A stretch of 42,632 nucleotides of DNA from Alicyclobacillus tolerans (GCF_021739485.1 NZ_JAJFNK010000043.1:1-42632); one strand, 5' to 3'. Counted from the first letter of the stretch, positions 1 to 8,492 are shown. The notes: generated by a model not told the origin, from the letters alone. Made by a program: numbers and translations.

Positions 1-66
1 ATGGATAGAGACCTAAATGCCGCAATCAATCTCATGCAATACGGAATGCGCGAACTGTCAGCGTAA
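1..66 (+). pseudogene. C-terminal end of a TnpB-type (IS200/IS605 OrfB) protein, cut by the window edge
   Basis: Frame 1 is open from the first base to a TAA at 64-66 and encodes 21 residues. It begins with DRDLNAAINL, which closely matches the end of the RuvC-like domain of IS200/IS605-family TnpB (consensus DRD-x-NAA-x-N). In that family the last D of the catalytic triad lies in this motif. Only the tail is visible, so it cannot be said whether the full gene upstream is intact; an internal ATG opens the window by chance. No TnpA is visible. The type is given as pseudogene only because the gene is partial here. Confidence 0.75.
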
Positions 67-245
67 ACGACAACACGCATATGTACCGATTCGTTGGTCG
101 GGAATTGAAGCCCTTGGAGCGTCACACAAACGAGAGTAGCCACGGCGAAATCGGATGCGCTGAATTGGGAAAAGAGCGAAAACCATCAAGGTTTTATAAG
201 TCTCTTGCAACGGCCGTGTGGTTCAGGCTTAACGAATAGGGTGAG
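67..245 (+). ncRNA. TnpB 3' flank: candidate omega (reRNA) scaffold and IS right end
   Basis: In IS200/IS605 elements the guide RNA of TnpB is made from the 3' end of tnpB and the following non-coding right end. The flank here has no gene. It contains a 6-bp stem, AAAACC at 179-184 and GGTTTT at 190-195, around an ATCAA loop, as expected of a subterminal hairpin. The exact element boundary and guide position cannot be fixed from one copy. This is an inference from position and family, not a recognised RNA sequence. Confidence 0.35.
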
Positions 246-257
246 GTGACAACGAGA

Positions 258-1532
258 ATGACTAAACGTGGTGTGATTGGACTGACTCGGGAGGAACGTC
301 CCGCTTTTTTGGCAACCTTCTTTGGCTGGGGACTTGATGGCTTTGATTACATGATATATACCTTGGTCATTGTGTCTCTTTTGAAAGCGTTTCATTTGTC
401 GACGGCACAAGGAGGTATCATTGGCAGTACGACTCTATTTGTATCCGCACTCGGAGGAATCATCGCGGGAACGGTCTCCGATAAAATTGGCCGGGTGAAG
501 ACACTGGCATTTGCCATCATTGTTTACTCGGTCTTTACAGCGCTCTCAGGGCTCGCCACTTCGTATGGTGAACTTCTCGTGTTTCGAGCGTTTGAAGGAC
601 TGGGCTTCGGCGGTGAATGGGCTGTGGGAGCAGTACTGATTGCAGAGACCGTATCTAGTGAAAAGCGGGGTAAAGTACTTGGCTTTGTCCAGGGTTCATG
701 GGCACTGGGCTGGGGGCTGGCTGTCATTCTTTCGCTGGTGTTAACCAGTATTCTTCCGGCGAATTTGGTGTGGCGGCTGATGTTCATCTTCGGCTTGCTG
801 CCGGCAATTCTGGTCGTGTTTGTTTTGAAAAAAGTTAAAGAACCAGATGCCTGGAAAAAGGCATTATCCAAAGAAGAGGCTCATCAAGGCATTAGTTTTT
901 GGAAAATATTCCAAAATGGCTTACTGAGGAGAACCGTTTTTGCGTCACTCTTAGCCGTAGGTGTACAAAGTGGGTACTACGCGATTTTTACATGGCTGCC
1001 GACCTACCTTAAAACTGCGCGTCACTTATCGATTGTAGGTTCAGGAGGCTATCTGTTCGTCATCATCGCAGGTTCGTTTCTGGGATATGTCCTCTCAGGG
1101 TATATTAACGATTGGATTGGTCGCAAGGCCACATTTGCTCTCTACTCAATTTTCAGTGGCCTCATCGTGTTGCTCTATACGCATTTCCAAATATCCAATT
1201 CATTGATGCTGGTCTTAAGTTTTCCGTTGGGATTCTTTGCATCCGGAATCTTTAGCGGTTTCGGTCCGTTTCTTGCCGAGTTATTTCCAACAGAAGCGCG
1301 AGGCGCTGGACAGGGGTTCGTATATAATTTTGGTCGAGGCATTGCCGCCTTTGCGCCTGCGGCGGTGGGCTTCCTAGCGCAAAAATACGGATTGGCCGGA
1401 GGTATCTCGATTTTCGGGCCAGCGGCTTATGTACTGTGTCTGATTGCGTTGTTTTTCCTTCCTGAAACAAAGGGAACAGAGCTGAGCCCGAGTGAAACCG
1501 TATCCTCAAGAGGAAATGATTTCTCGGCTTAA
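258..1532 (+). CDS. MFS transporter, sugar-acid/aromatic-acid:H+ symporter type
   Basis: The 424-residue protein is hydrophobic throughout, with about 12 predicted membrane segments. It carries the MFS loop 2-3 signature as SDKIGR and a second copy of the motif as NDWIGR between the two halves. The segment GFGGEWAVGAVLIAE in TM4 and the C-terminal FFLPETKG are typical of MFS carriers of organic acids (SHS/AAHS-like groups). ATG 258 is preferred to GTG 246 because AGGTGA at 244-249 is correctly spaced for it. The gene stands before an IclR regulator and a 5-oxoprolinase-type gene, so a role in importing the substrate of the downstream pathway is likely but not shown. Confidence 0.85.
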   Translation: MTKRGVIGLTREERPAFLATFFGWGLDGFDYMIYTLVIVSLLKAFHLSTAQGGIIGSTTLFVSALGGIIAGTVSDKIGRVKTLAFAIIVYSVFTALSGLATSYGELLVFRAFEGLGFGGEWAVGAVLIAETVSSEKRGKVLGFVQGSWALGWGLAVILSLVLTSILPANLVWRLMFIFGLLPAILVVFVLKKVKEPDAWKKALSKEEAHQGISFWKIFQNGLLRRTVFASLLAVGVQSGYYAIFTWLPTYLKTARHLSIVGSGGYLFVIIAGSFLGYVLSGYINDWIGRKATFALYSIFSGLIVLLYTHFQISNSLMLVLSFPLGFFASGIFSGFGPFLAELFPTEARGAGQGFVYNFGRGIAAFAPAAVGFLAQKYGLAGGISIFGPAAYVLCLIALFFLPETKGTELSPSETVSSRGNDFSA

Positions 1533-1622
1533 TCTCAAACGCCGGACGCGACAATGTCGTGAAAATGTGTTTGCTCATCCATATGGGTGTTCTCATCAAT
1601 GGAGCTGAATAAGGGGAGTGTG

Positions 1623-1664
1623 GAAAACGTCTCACGGCATGGATGACAGCCGCGAGACGTTTTC
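1623..1664 (+). terminator. Hairpin terminator after the MFS gene
   Basis: An 11-bp perfect stem, GAAAACGTCTC at 1623-1633 and GAGACGTTTTC at 1654-1664, encloses a 20-nt loop. The arms place A4 and T4 at the base, so it could act on both strands. Confidence 0.65.
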
Positions 1665-1732
1665 TACCATTTAGAGATACTTAGATTAGAGATACTCAGA
1701 GGCATTGCAATTTTCATTGACATGAATTTTCA

Positions 1733-1761
1733 TTGACATGGTAAAGTGTTCATTTTATGAT
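1733..1761 (+). promoter_or_regulatory. Sigma-A promoter of the IclR gene, with a doubled -35 element
   Basis: TTGACA at 1733-1738, a 17-nt spacer and TATGAT at 1756-1761 make a near-consensus promoter. The 14-mer TTTTCATTGACATG occurs at 1711-1724 and again at 1727-1740, so the -35 box is present twice 16 bp apart. A 6-6-6 inverted repeat, TTCATT at 1877-1882 and AATGAA at 1889-1894, lies between promoter and gene and is a candidate operator. Confidence 0.7.
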
Positions 1762-1917
1762 ATGGGATGAGCTGACAAGTCTGCATTTGCAAATTTAACC
1801 GAAAATTTCATCTATAAATCGAACCACACCCAGTAGTATTGAGGTGTTTTTACTGTCTCAAATCGTGAAATGCGTTTTCATTATTTGAAATGAAGATGAA
1901 TTAAGGTGTTGAAGTCA

Positions 1918-2679
1918 ATGAATCAAAGTGTGATTAAGGCTTTGGAACTTTTGGACCTATTTATCGATCAAAAGGAACTCAGTTTAGCGCTAATCTCCCG
2001 GCAGGCGGACCTTCCGAGACCAACCGCGTATCGCCTGATTACCTCTTTGGAGAGTTGCGGGTTTCTGCGGCGGGTGAAGTATTCGGATCAGGACATTCGC
2101 TATCGGTTAGGGCTAAAACTTATGGAACTCGGAAACATTGCCGCAGAACATATCGAACTTAGAAAGACGGCTCTGCCTCATATGCAAGAGCTTTGTTTGG
2201 CAACCGGCGAAGTGACTCATCTGGCAATCACAGATGGCGACGAGGCAGTCTACATTGAGAAGGTTGAAAGCAACAAACAGGCTGTCCGCTTGTTTACTCG
2301 TGTGGGAAAACGCTCCCCCCTCCATGCCGGTTCTGGACCAAAGTTGTTATTGGCATTTTTGAGTGAGGAAGAAAGAAGTCAGTATTTGCAGCATCGCACG
2401 CTCAAACCGATCACCGAGTATACCATTACGGATAAGCGGCAATTGTTTTCCGAACTCGAGGAGATTCGCCGTAATGGGTTTGCGACGAGCGACAGTGAGC
2501 AGGACATAGATACGGTGGGGATTTCATTCCCGATTCGGGATTTTGGCGGAAACGTCATTGCAGCCCTGGGTGTGAGTGGTTTGAAGTATCGATGGATAGG
2601 TGATCGGTATCAGTACGTCAAGGAATGTGCTAAGATCACTGCACAGAAAATTTCAACGGACCTTGGCTGTATCGAGTGA
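1918..2679 (+). CDS. IclR-family transcriptional regulator
   Basis: The 253-residue protein has an N-terminal winged HTH (about residues 4-65, with LISRQADLPRPTAYRLI as the recognition region) and an IclR effector-binding domain marked by LHAGSGPKLLLA and GISFPIRDFGGNVIAALGVSG. ATG 1918 is chosen over GTG 1906 and TTG 1909 because AAGGTG at 1903-1908 is 9 nt upstream. IclR proteins typically control adjacent catabolic genes in response to a small organic acid. With pxpA 78 nt downstream and no terminator between them, it probably senses the substrate or an intermediate of this cluster. It has its own strong promoter at 1733-1761. Confidence 0.93.
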   Translation: MNQSVIKALELLDLFIDQKELSLALISRQADLPRPTAYRLITSLESCGFLRRVKYSDQDIRYRLGLKLMELGNIAAEHIELRKTALPHMQELCLATGEVTHLAITDGDEAVYIEKVESNKQAVRLFTRVGKRSPLHAGSGPKLLLAFLSEEERSQYLQHRTLKPITEYTITDKRQLFSELEEIRRNGFATSDSEQDIDTVGISFPIRDFGGNVIAALGVSGLKYRWIGDRYQYVKECAKITAQKISTDLGCIE

Positions 2680-2757
2680 TTGACGGTTATCCTGAACGCC
2701 GTCAATTTATTTATGGCGGTGTTTAAAAAATATAATCTAATCGACGAGGTGATCGGA

Positions 2758-3531
2758 ATGAGAATCGATTTGAACAGTGACTTGGGAGAAAGCTTTGGCG
2801 CGTACACGATGGGCCATGACGAGTTGGTCATTCCCTCGGTGACATCTGTAAATGTAGCCTGCGGTTTTCACGGGGGGGATCCGACGGTCATCCAGCAGAC
2901 TGTAGAAATGGCGGTCAAGCACAACGTAGCTGTTGGGGCCCATCCAGGTTTTCCCGACCTGCTAGGATTCGGACGCCGGAACATCGTCATGGATGCTAAG
3001 GATGTTTATTCGATGATGATTTACCAAATTGGTGCTGTGCGTGCTTTCACGGACCTCTTCAATATTCCCTTGCAACATGTGAAACCGCATGGGGCTTTGA
3101 ATAACATGGCTGCCGTTGACGCCGACTTGGCGATGGCCATTGCAAAATCCATCCGTGACTACGATAAAGATTTGATTTTGTTGGCAGTGGCAGGAACGGA
3201 ACTGGCAAAGGCCGGAGAGAAAGTTGGGCTGCCGGTCGCCCAGGAAGTGTTTGCGGATAGGAATTATGAACCCAATGGAACGCTGCGGCCCAGAAAGTAC
3301 TCCGATGCGTTAATTCGCGACCCAGAGGAATCTTTCCGTCGTGTGCTGCGCATGGTCCAAGACCACGTCATTGAAGCCATTGACGGAACGCTGGTCCCGG
3401 TGCAACCTGACAGTGTCTGTCTGCATGGCGATGGACCAACGGCGGTTAAACTCGCAGAAACGCTTCGACGCGAGTTGACAGCACACGGGGTTGAAGTTCG
3501 TTCTTTAGCATCCGACGTGGGGGCCAACTAA
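2758..3531 (+). CDS. pxpA: 5-oxoprolinase subunit A (LamB/YcsF family)
   Basis: The 257-residue protein begins with the family signature MRIDLNSDLGESFG and contains NVACGFHGGDP, VGAHPGFPDLLGFGRR and HVKPHGALNN, all hallmarks of the LamB/YcsF (PxpA) family. The length matches full-length PxpA. In the known complex PxpA acts with PxpB and PxpC in ATP-dependent hydrolysis of 5-oxoproline to glutamate. ATG 2758 is used because the family starts here and AGGTG lies just upstream; the open frame extends 26 codons further 5' without family similarity. PxpB and PxpC lie about 5 kb downstream, separated by ThDP-enzyme genes. A strong hairpin follows this gene. Confidence 0.93.
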   Translation: MRIDLNSDLGESFGAYTMGHDELVIPSVTSVNVACGFHGGDPTVIQQTVEMAVKHNVAVGAHPGFPDLLGFGRRNIVMDAKDVYSMMIYQIGAVRAFTDLFNIPLQHVKPHGALNNMAAVDADLAMAIAKSIRDYDKDLILLAVAGTELAKAGEKVGLPVAQEVFADRNYEPNGTLRPRKYSDALIRDPEESFRRVLRMVQDHVIEAIDGTLVPVQPDSVCLHGDGPTAVKLAETLRRELTAHGVEVRSLASDVGAN

Positions 3532-3891
3532 AATCATTGGACGACTCTTTGGGGTTTCTCCCTGGAATTTCAAGTCAACCCTCTCGCAATGGGTGGTCTC
3601 GAACGTTAGCCTTTAAGGTGGAAAAGAATAGGGGTGCCAGTCCGCTGTGAAGCGGAACTGGCACCGAACATGGAAGAACACTGTTTACAAAAAGGGAATT
3701 TGAAGGCCAAATTCGCAGCTTCATGTTTGCTTGTGTTCGGGGGAGAGAAGTAACACAAAAATACTTTCACTCAAATATACTAATAATTAGCAAAATAATT
3801 AATTGTTTAACACTAGTCATCATGAGCACTCCCAATAGAACGGACGCTTCAAGGTGAAGATCGTTGGGAGCATGCAGAATGGAGGAACAGC
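3532..3891 (+). other. Intergenic region between pxpA and the oxidoreductase genes
   Basis: No gene is seen in these 360 bases. The 5' part holds the hairpin at 3633-3665. Further on there is a 7-bp inverted repeat, TTGTGTT at 3731-3737 and AACACAA at 3752-3758, and an AT-rich stretch with a possible -10 box TATACT at 3776-3781 that has no good -35 partner. A promoter for the downstream operon is expected here but cannot be pinned down. Confidence 0.5.
3633..3665 (+). terminator. Strong hairpin with a GTGA tetraloop after pxpA
   Basis: GGTGCCAGTCCGCT at 3633-3646 pairs with AGCGGAACTGGCACC at 3651-3665, with one bulged base, across a GTGA (GNRA-type) tetraloop. The stem is strong, but no T-run follows, so it may be a Rho-independent terminator of weak type or an mRNA-stabilising stem. 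Confidence 0.5.
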
Positions 3892-5661
3892 ATGGGCTCG
3901 TCACCGGATATTTCCCTGCTAGTGGGAGGTCAGCAAGGTGAAGGGTTGGAGAGTATCGGGGAAATGGTGTCCCAAGGGCTCGGGCGCCTTGGCTATTTCA
4001 CGTACTCCTTCAGGACATTTTCATCTCGCATTAAGGGCGGCCACACTCATGTCAAAATTCGGATCGGCAATGATGCAGTCTACACCAACTTGGAACGCGT
4101 TGACCTCATCGTAGCTTTTGATCAGGATACCATCTCATTGAATCAAAACGAATTAACCGACGGCAGTGTCATTTTGTTGCAGGAGGGCTTAGCCTTGCCT
4201 GTCGTCGATAACAACACGGATACCCAAAGGGTCGCGGTACAAAGCATCGACTTTAGAACGCTCGCAACCCAGGCAGGAGCAACCATTACAAAAAATTTGG
4301 TAGCTTTAGGGGCCATCTGTGCGGTCCTCGATTTGCCGCTCGAACACTTTGATTCCATGATCGACGAGCGATTTGGGAAAAAAGGCGAAACGGTCGTTGC
4401 ACAAAACCGGCAAGCGCTTCGCGATGGATACCAAGCATGTACGTTGTCCAGACGTTTTTCTTTGGGAAATCGCGCAGTGGCCCCATCCGTAAAACCCATG
4501 ATCTTATCCGGGAATGAAGCCATTGCGTTGGGGGCTGTGGCAGCCGGATGTAAGTTTATGGCGGGTTACCCGATTACGCCGGCATCCGAAGTGCTTGAGA
4601 ATTTGGTCCACATGCTTCCGAAAGTGGGAGGTGTGGTCGTCCAGACTGAAGATGAATTGGCCGCCATCAACGTGGCACTCGGAGCCGCTTACTCCGGCGT
4701 GCGAGCCATGACGGCGACTTCAGGCCCGGGCTTGTCTTTGATGCAAGAAACCATTGGCCTGGCCGGCATGACCGAAACGCCTGTGGTCATCGTAGATTTG
4801 CAGCGCGGGGGACCGAGCAGCGGTATGGCCACGAAACACGAACAAAGCGACTTGTTCGCCATGCTGCACGGGACGCACGGCGAAGTTCCAAGAATTGTGA
4901 TGGCACCGAGCACGGTCGAAGACGCGTTTTACGATACCCTTCGTGCCTTCAACTACGCAGAGCGGTACCAGTGTCCCGTCTTTGTAGCCGCTGACTTGGC
5001 TCTAGCGACTTGCAGGCAGACGGTGCAGGAATTCGATCTCAACGCGATCCCGATCGAGCGCGGCAACATCGCAAGCCCCGAGGTTCTCGCAGCGCGCGAA
5101 ACGTCGGCGTTTGACCGATACGCTGTAACCCAGGAAGGCATCTCGGTTCGGACTCTTCCGGGTCAAAAAAACGGTCTCCATCACACCACAGGCATCGAGC
5201 ACAGCAGCACAGGCTACCCATCCGAAGACCCTGCCAACCGGGTTCAAATGATGAACAAGCGGAGTCAAAAAATTCGAACGGCTCCGTTTGCAGAGTCTGA
5301 ACGAGTGAAGTTCGAAGGAGACGCCGACAGTGAACTGCTGTTGGTCGGTTTTGGATCCACGTATGGCGCCATACGCGAGGCCCGATTGGACCTTGAAGCT
5401 CAGGGGATTCGCGCATCTCACATGCAAATTCGCATCATCAGCCCTTTTCCGACCCAGGTCTTTGAAACCCGCTCTCGTCCGGTTCGAAAAATCGTAGTGG
5501 TGGAGAACAATTCCATGGGGCAGTTGGCGCAGTTGATCAAATCTGAAGTTCCGTGTCACGAGCGCCTCACCAGCCTTTGCAAGTACAACGGAAAGCCGTT
5601 TGAAAAGAGTGAAATTACGGAGTTTTGCAAGGAGGCTATGCAACATGTCCATCACAGTTGA
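3892..5661 (+). CDS. korA: 2-oxoacid:ferredoxin oxidoreductase, fused gamma-alpha subunit (KorA type)
   Basis: The 589-residue protein fuses a gamma domain (about residues 1-185, with VGGQQGEGLESIGEM and SRIKGGHTHVKIRI) to an alpha (pyrimidine-binding) domain (about 200-589, with GYPITPASE, QTEDELAAINVALGAAYSG and LQRGGPSSGMATKHEQSDL). This is the layout of 2-oxoglutarate-type ferredoxin oxidoreductases of Firmicutes and archaea, which decarboxylate a 2-oxoacid to an acyl-CoA and reduce ferredoxin. ATG 3892 follows GGAGG at 3881-3885. The stop overlaps the beta-subunit start by 17 nt, so translation is coupled. The symbol reflects the family; the substrate could be another 2-oxoacid from the neighbouring pathway. 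Confidence 0.9.
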   Translation: MGSSPDISLLVGGQQGEGLESIGEMVSQGLGRLGYFTYSFRTFSSRIKGGHTHVKIRIGNDAVYTNLERVDLIVAFDQDTISLNQNELTDGSVILLQEGLALPVVDNNTDTQRVAVQSIDFRTLATQAGATITKNLVALGAICAVLDLPLEHFDSMIDERFGKKGETVVAQNRQALRDGYQACTLSRRFSLGNRAVAPSVKPMILSGNEAIALGAVAAGCKFMAGYPITPASEVLENLVHMLPKVGGVVVQTEDELAAINVALGAAYSGVRAMTATSGPGLSLMQETIGLAGMTETPVVIVDLQRGGPSSGMATKHEQSDLFAMLHGTHGEVPRIVMAPSTVEDAFYDTLRAFNYAERYQCPVFVAADLALATCRQTVQEFDLNAIPIERGNIASPEVLAARETSAFDRYAVTQEGISVRTLPGQKNGLHHTTGIEHSSTGYPSEDPANRVQMMNKRSQKIRTAPFAESERVKFEGDADSELLLVGFGSTYGAIREARLDLEAQGIRASHMQIRIISPFPTQVFETRSRPVRKIVVVENNSMGQLAQLIKSEVPCHERLTSLCKYNGKPFEKSEITEFCKEAMQHVHHS

Positions 5662-6517
5662 TGTTACCGTGCGAGACTATGAAAACGGGGTCCGCCCCAA
5701 CTGGTGTCCAGGATGCGGTGATTTTTCGGTGCTCAACGCGATCGTCCGAGCGGCTGTGCAACTACACATCCCTCCGGAGGAATTTGTATTGGTATCTGGC
5801 GTTGGCTGCTCGGGCCGGATTTCTGGATATTTGAACACGTATGGCATCCAAGGGGTTCACGGCCGCGCCCTGCCTTTGGCGCAAGGGATTAAATTGGGAA
5901 ACAAAAATTTGAACGTCGTCGTTGCGGGCGGTGACGGCGACGGATTAGGCATTGGATTGGGACACTTCATTCATTCCGTCCGCCGCAACGTCGATTTGAC
6001 GTACCTGGTCATGGATAACCAGATTTACGGATTGACCAAGGGACAAACTTCGCCCACGAGTCCCCAGGGGTTTCAGACCAAATCCACGCCAGACGGAAAT
6101 CCGGAATCGCCCATTCATCCGCTGCAGATGGCGCTCAACGCAGGCGCTTCATTCGTGGCCCAAGGTTTTTCTGGGAACCCGAAACAACTGGTCTCTCTTT
6201 TGACACAGGCCATGGAACATCCTGGATTCTCATTTATCAACGTGTACAGTCCTTGTGTGACGTTTAACAAGGTGTTTACTTACGAGTTTTTTAAAGAGCA
6301 CTTAACGGATACGCAGTCTGTGCCCAATTACGACATCACCAACTTTGCAGAAGCGCGAAAATTCGCCGAGCAGACGAATTATTTGTGTACAGGTGTGATT
6401 TTTAAACAGCCGTCCAACCCGTATCCGGACACTGTACAGCGTGCGGATAGTTCCGGATTCGAAGAATTGAGCCTAGACCATGTGGCGTTTGAAAACTTTT
6501 GCGACAACTACCGCTAA
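5645..6517 (+). CDS. korB: 2-oxoacid:ferredoxin oxidoreductase, beta subunit (KorB type)
   Basis: The 290-residue protein binds thiamine diphosphate and one [4Fe-4S] cluster. WCPGCGD at residues 20-26 and GVGCSGR around C55 are the signature of the beta subunit, GGDGDGLGIG (from residue 95) is the Mg-ThDP motif, and C204 in YSPCVTF completes the four-cysteine cluster set (C21, C24, C55, C204). There is no extra ferredoxin domain, so an external ferredoxin is needed. ATG 5645 is set by AAGGAGG at 5629-5635. It works with the overlapping gamma-alpha subunit and is followed after 41 nt by a second ThDP enzyme. Confidence 0.92.
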   Translation: MSITVDVTVRDYENGVRPNWCPGCGDFSVLNAIVRAAVQLHIPPEEFVLVSGVGCSGRISGYLNTYGIQGVHGRALPLAQGIKLGNKNLNVVVAGGDGDGLGIGLGHFIHSVRRNVDLTYLVMDNQIYGLTKGQTSPTSPQGFQTKSTPDGNPESPIHPLQMALNAGASFVAQGFSGNPKQLVSLLTQAMEHPGFSFINVYSPCVTFNKVFTYEFFKEHLTDTQSVPNYDITNFAEARKFAEQTNYLCTGVIFKQPSNPYPDTVQRADSSGFEELSLDHVAFENFCDNYR

Positions 6518-6558
6518 TCAATATTGCACTAGTCACAGTTGAGTTGGGAGGAAGCACA

Positions 6559-7086
6559 TTGCCGTCATACAATTCGTTGGCTTGTGATGCGGTGATTGAA
6601 GGACTCGAACGATTAAACCTTGAACACTTTTGCTTTATACCCTGCAGTACTGTAGCCAAGATTGTGGAACATTTTGAAGCCAAGGAGTCAATTCATTCCT
6701 TTCCCGTCAGTCGCGAAGAAGACGGAGTTGGCATTGTCTCCGGGATTTCTCTGGCCGGAGGCCGGGTCGTCCTGCTGATTCAAGACACGGGGATAGGCAA
6801 CTCGCTATTGGCTTTGACCAGTTTTTGTTTATCCTATCACATCCCCTTGCTCATTCTGGTGACGCGACGGGGAGGGCTTGGCGAAATCAATTCGGCCGTG
6901 TACAGCTTTTCGGAAAAATGTCCTGAAATTTTGGAGGTCAGCGGGCTGAAAACCTTTCGCTTGGACTACCGGGTGCCACTGTTGGAATGGCCAACAGCGA
7001 TTGAACAAGCGTACGAATACGCACAGTCCACCCATCGCCCAATTGTCGTCATGATGAACCTCAAGGGAGGGGTGGAACAGGTATGA
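6559..7086 (+). CDS. ThDP-dependent decarboxylase, alpha-type subunit (sulfopyruvate/phosphonopyruvate decarboxylase family)
   Basis: The 175-residue protein is the pyrimidine-binding half of a split ThDP decarboxylase. FPVSREEDGVGIVSGISLAG contains the catalytic glutamate region, and LIQDTGIGNSLLALTS and PLLILVTRRGG match ComD/phosphonopyruvate decarboxylase proteins. TTG 6559 is chosen because GGGAGG lies 7 nt before it and the family similarity begins just after; the frame stays open upstream into korB. It pairs with the beta-type subunit, which it overlaps by 4 nt (ATGA). In this family a 3-substituted pyruvate is decarboxylated to an aldehyde; the true substrate is unknown. Confidence 0.82.
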   Translation: MPSYNSLACDAVIEGLERLNLEHFCFIPCSTVAKIVEHFEAKESIHSFPVSREEDGVGIVSGISLAGGRVVLLIQDTGIGNSLLALTSFCLSYHIPLLILVTRRGGLGEINSAVYSFSEKCPEILEVSGLKTFRLDYRVPLLEWPTAIEQAYEYAQSTHRPIVVMMNLKGGVEQV

Positions 7087-7655
7087 ATCGCTTTGAAGCC
7101 CTATCGCTCATCGCAGAGCAGTACCGAGATTGTCCCATCGTGGCCACCTGCGGTGCCACGTCGCGCGAGTTAAAGCATGTCGTCGATCGCGATAGTCATT
7201 TGTACGTGGTCGACTCTATGGGTCTATCTTCTTCGATTGCCATTGGTCTGTGTTTGGGACTTCAGGGTCAAGGTGCAGCCAAGGTAGTTGCGATTGAAGG
7301 GGACGGCGGTATGCTGATGAACCCGAACGCCCTTTCATCTGCCTCCTTTTTACGCCCGGCCAATCTCGTGTTGATTGTTCTCGACAATGGGTGCTTTGCG
7401 AGTACGGGAGGACAACGAGCGCAAACCAGCCGTGTTCCCATTGCGAACGTGGCGGCCGGATTTGGACTCACCGTGTTTTCGGTCGACGATCTCGAAGATT
7501 TGAGAAGAACGCTGCAGGATACTTATCAAACCCAAGAGCCGGTCTTGCTCCACGTGAAAATCACCCCAGACAACGTACCTGGCCTGCCTTATGTGAACGA
7601 TGACCCTGTCGTCTTAGCCGACCGTTTTAAACGTTTCCTGACGCGAGAACGGTGA
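7083..7655 (+). CDS. ThDP-dependent decarboxylase, beta-type subunit (ComE/phosphonopyruvate decarboxylase C-half)
   Basis: The 190-residue protein is the diphosphate-binding half. EGDGGMLMNPNALSS followed by LVLIVLDNGCFASTGGQ is the GDG-x(n)-N ThDP/Mg motif of this group, and the early CGATSRELKHV is typical of ComE/Ppd C-terminal domains. Its ATG overlaps the stop of the alpha-type gene, so both are translated from one message and should form a heteromer. Fused homologues are usually about 370 residues, equal to the two subunits together. No hairpin separates it from the next gene; the gap holds imperfect direct repeats of ACGCAAACCT (about 7672-7732). Confidence 0.82.
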   Translation: MNRFEALSLIAEQYRDCPIVATCGATSRELKHVVDRDSHLYVVDSMGLSSSIAIGLCLGLQGQGAAKVVAIEGDGGMLMNPNALSSASFLRPANLVLIVLDNGCFASTGGQRAQTSRVPIANVAAGFGLTVFSVDDLEDLRRTLQDTYQTQEPVLLHVKITPDNVPGLPYVNDDPVVLADRFKRFLTRER

Positions 7656-7762
7656 CATCAACCCTGTGGACACGCAAACCTCTGATACGCAAACCTGTGA
7701 AAAACAAACCGCGATACGAAACCAGTGATTCCATCGTCGCGATTTGAAAAGGGGTGGCATTC

Positions 7763-8455
7763 ATGGACAATGTCGGATTTCGAGTTCTTCCAGCTGTACG
7801 GAAAGTTTCAGAAGAGTTAATCGACCAGTACCGGAGTTTTGTCACGCCTCACATCTCGGACAACATGAATCGACTGAATGCGGTCGATGCCTCCATTCGT
7901 CCCATTCATCAGGCCGGGAAGCTGGCTGGGCACGCATTTACTGTTAAGACGCGGCCAGGAGACAACCTGATGATCCACAAAGCCATTGACCTTGCTGGGC
8001 CAGGAGACGTCATCGTCGTGGATGGGGGAGGCAGCGTGAACAACGCGCTCATTGGGGAAATCATGGTTCGAATCGCCATGAAACGAGGGATTGAAGGCTT
8101 TGTAATCGATGGCGCGGTTCGGGATTCTACTGAAATTCGCGATTTAAACTACCCCGTCTACGCAAAGGGGATTACGCACAGGGGCCCCTATAAGGACGGA
8201 CCTGGCGAGATTAACGTGCCCGTGCAAATCGGGGGAGTGGTGGTTTTTCCAGGGGATATTGTCGTCGGCGATATGGACGGGATTGCAGTCGTACCGTCGG
8301 ATCAAGCTGTTTCCTTGGTGGAAAAAATCCAAACCAAAAGGAAATCCGAACTGGAAACGATGCGAGAAATTGAAAATGGTACGTTGGATCGGTCCTGGGT
8401 GGACGAAACACTGCGTCAAAAAGGATGCCAAGGCATTGAATTCAGAGCGAATTAA
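7763..8455 (+). CDS. RraA-like protein: 4-hydroxy-2-oxoacid aldolase / oxaloacetate decarboxylase type
   Basis: The 230-residue protein belongs to the RraA/MenG-like fold of HMG/CHA aldolases. GDVIVVDGGGSVNNALIGEI and GFVIDGAVRDSTEIRD carry the substrate and metal-binding residues of the family (the R-D pair in GAVRDS). The C-terminal VFPGDIVVGDMDGIAVVP is also typical. The length fits the catabolic aldolases better than the shorter RNase E inhibitor RraA. ATG 7763 is chosen because AAAAGGGG lies 8 nt upstream; GTG 7754 is the alternative. In a cluster of 2-oxoacid enzymes it may cleave a hydroxylated oxoacid or decarboxylate oxaloacetate, releasing pyruvate. Confidence 0.85.
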   Translation: MDNVGFRVLPAVRKVSEELIDQYRSFVTPHISDNMNRLNAVDASIRPIHQAGKLAGHAFTVKTRPGDNLMIHKAIDLAGPGDVIVVDGGGSVNNALIGEIMVRIAMKRGIEGFVIDGAVRDSTEIRDLNYPVYAKGITHRGPYKDGPGEINVPVQIGGVVVFPGDIVVGDMDGIAVVPSDQAVSLVEKIQTKRKSELETMREIENGTLDRSWVDETLRQKGCQGIEFRAN

Positions 8456-8492
8456 GAGTCAGAGCGAACTAAGGAAAGAAAGGATCCTGATT

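Noticed and set aside
5002..5655. Long minus-strand open frame (217 codons) inside korA
   Set aside because: It overlaps a fully conserved 2-oxoacid oxidoreductase gene and has no family similarity; it is a shadow of that gene.
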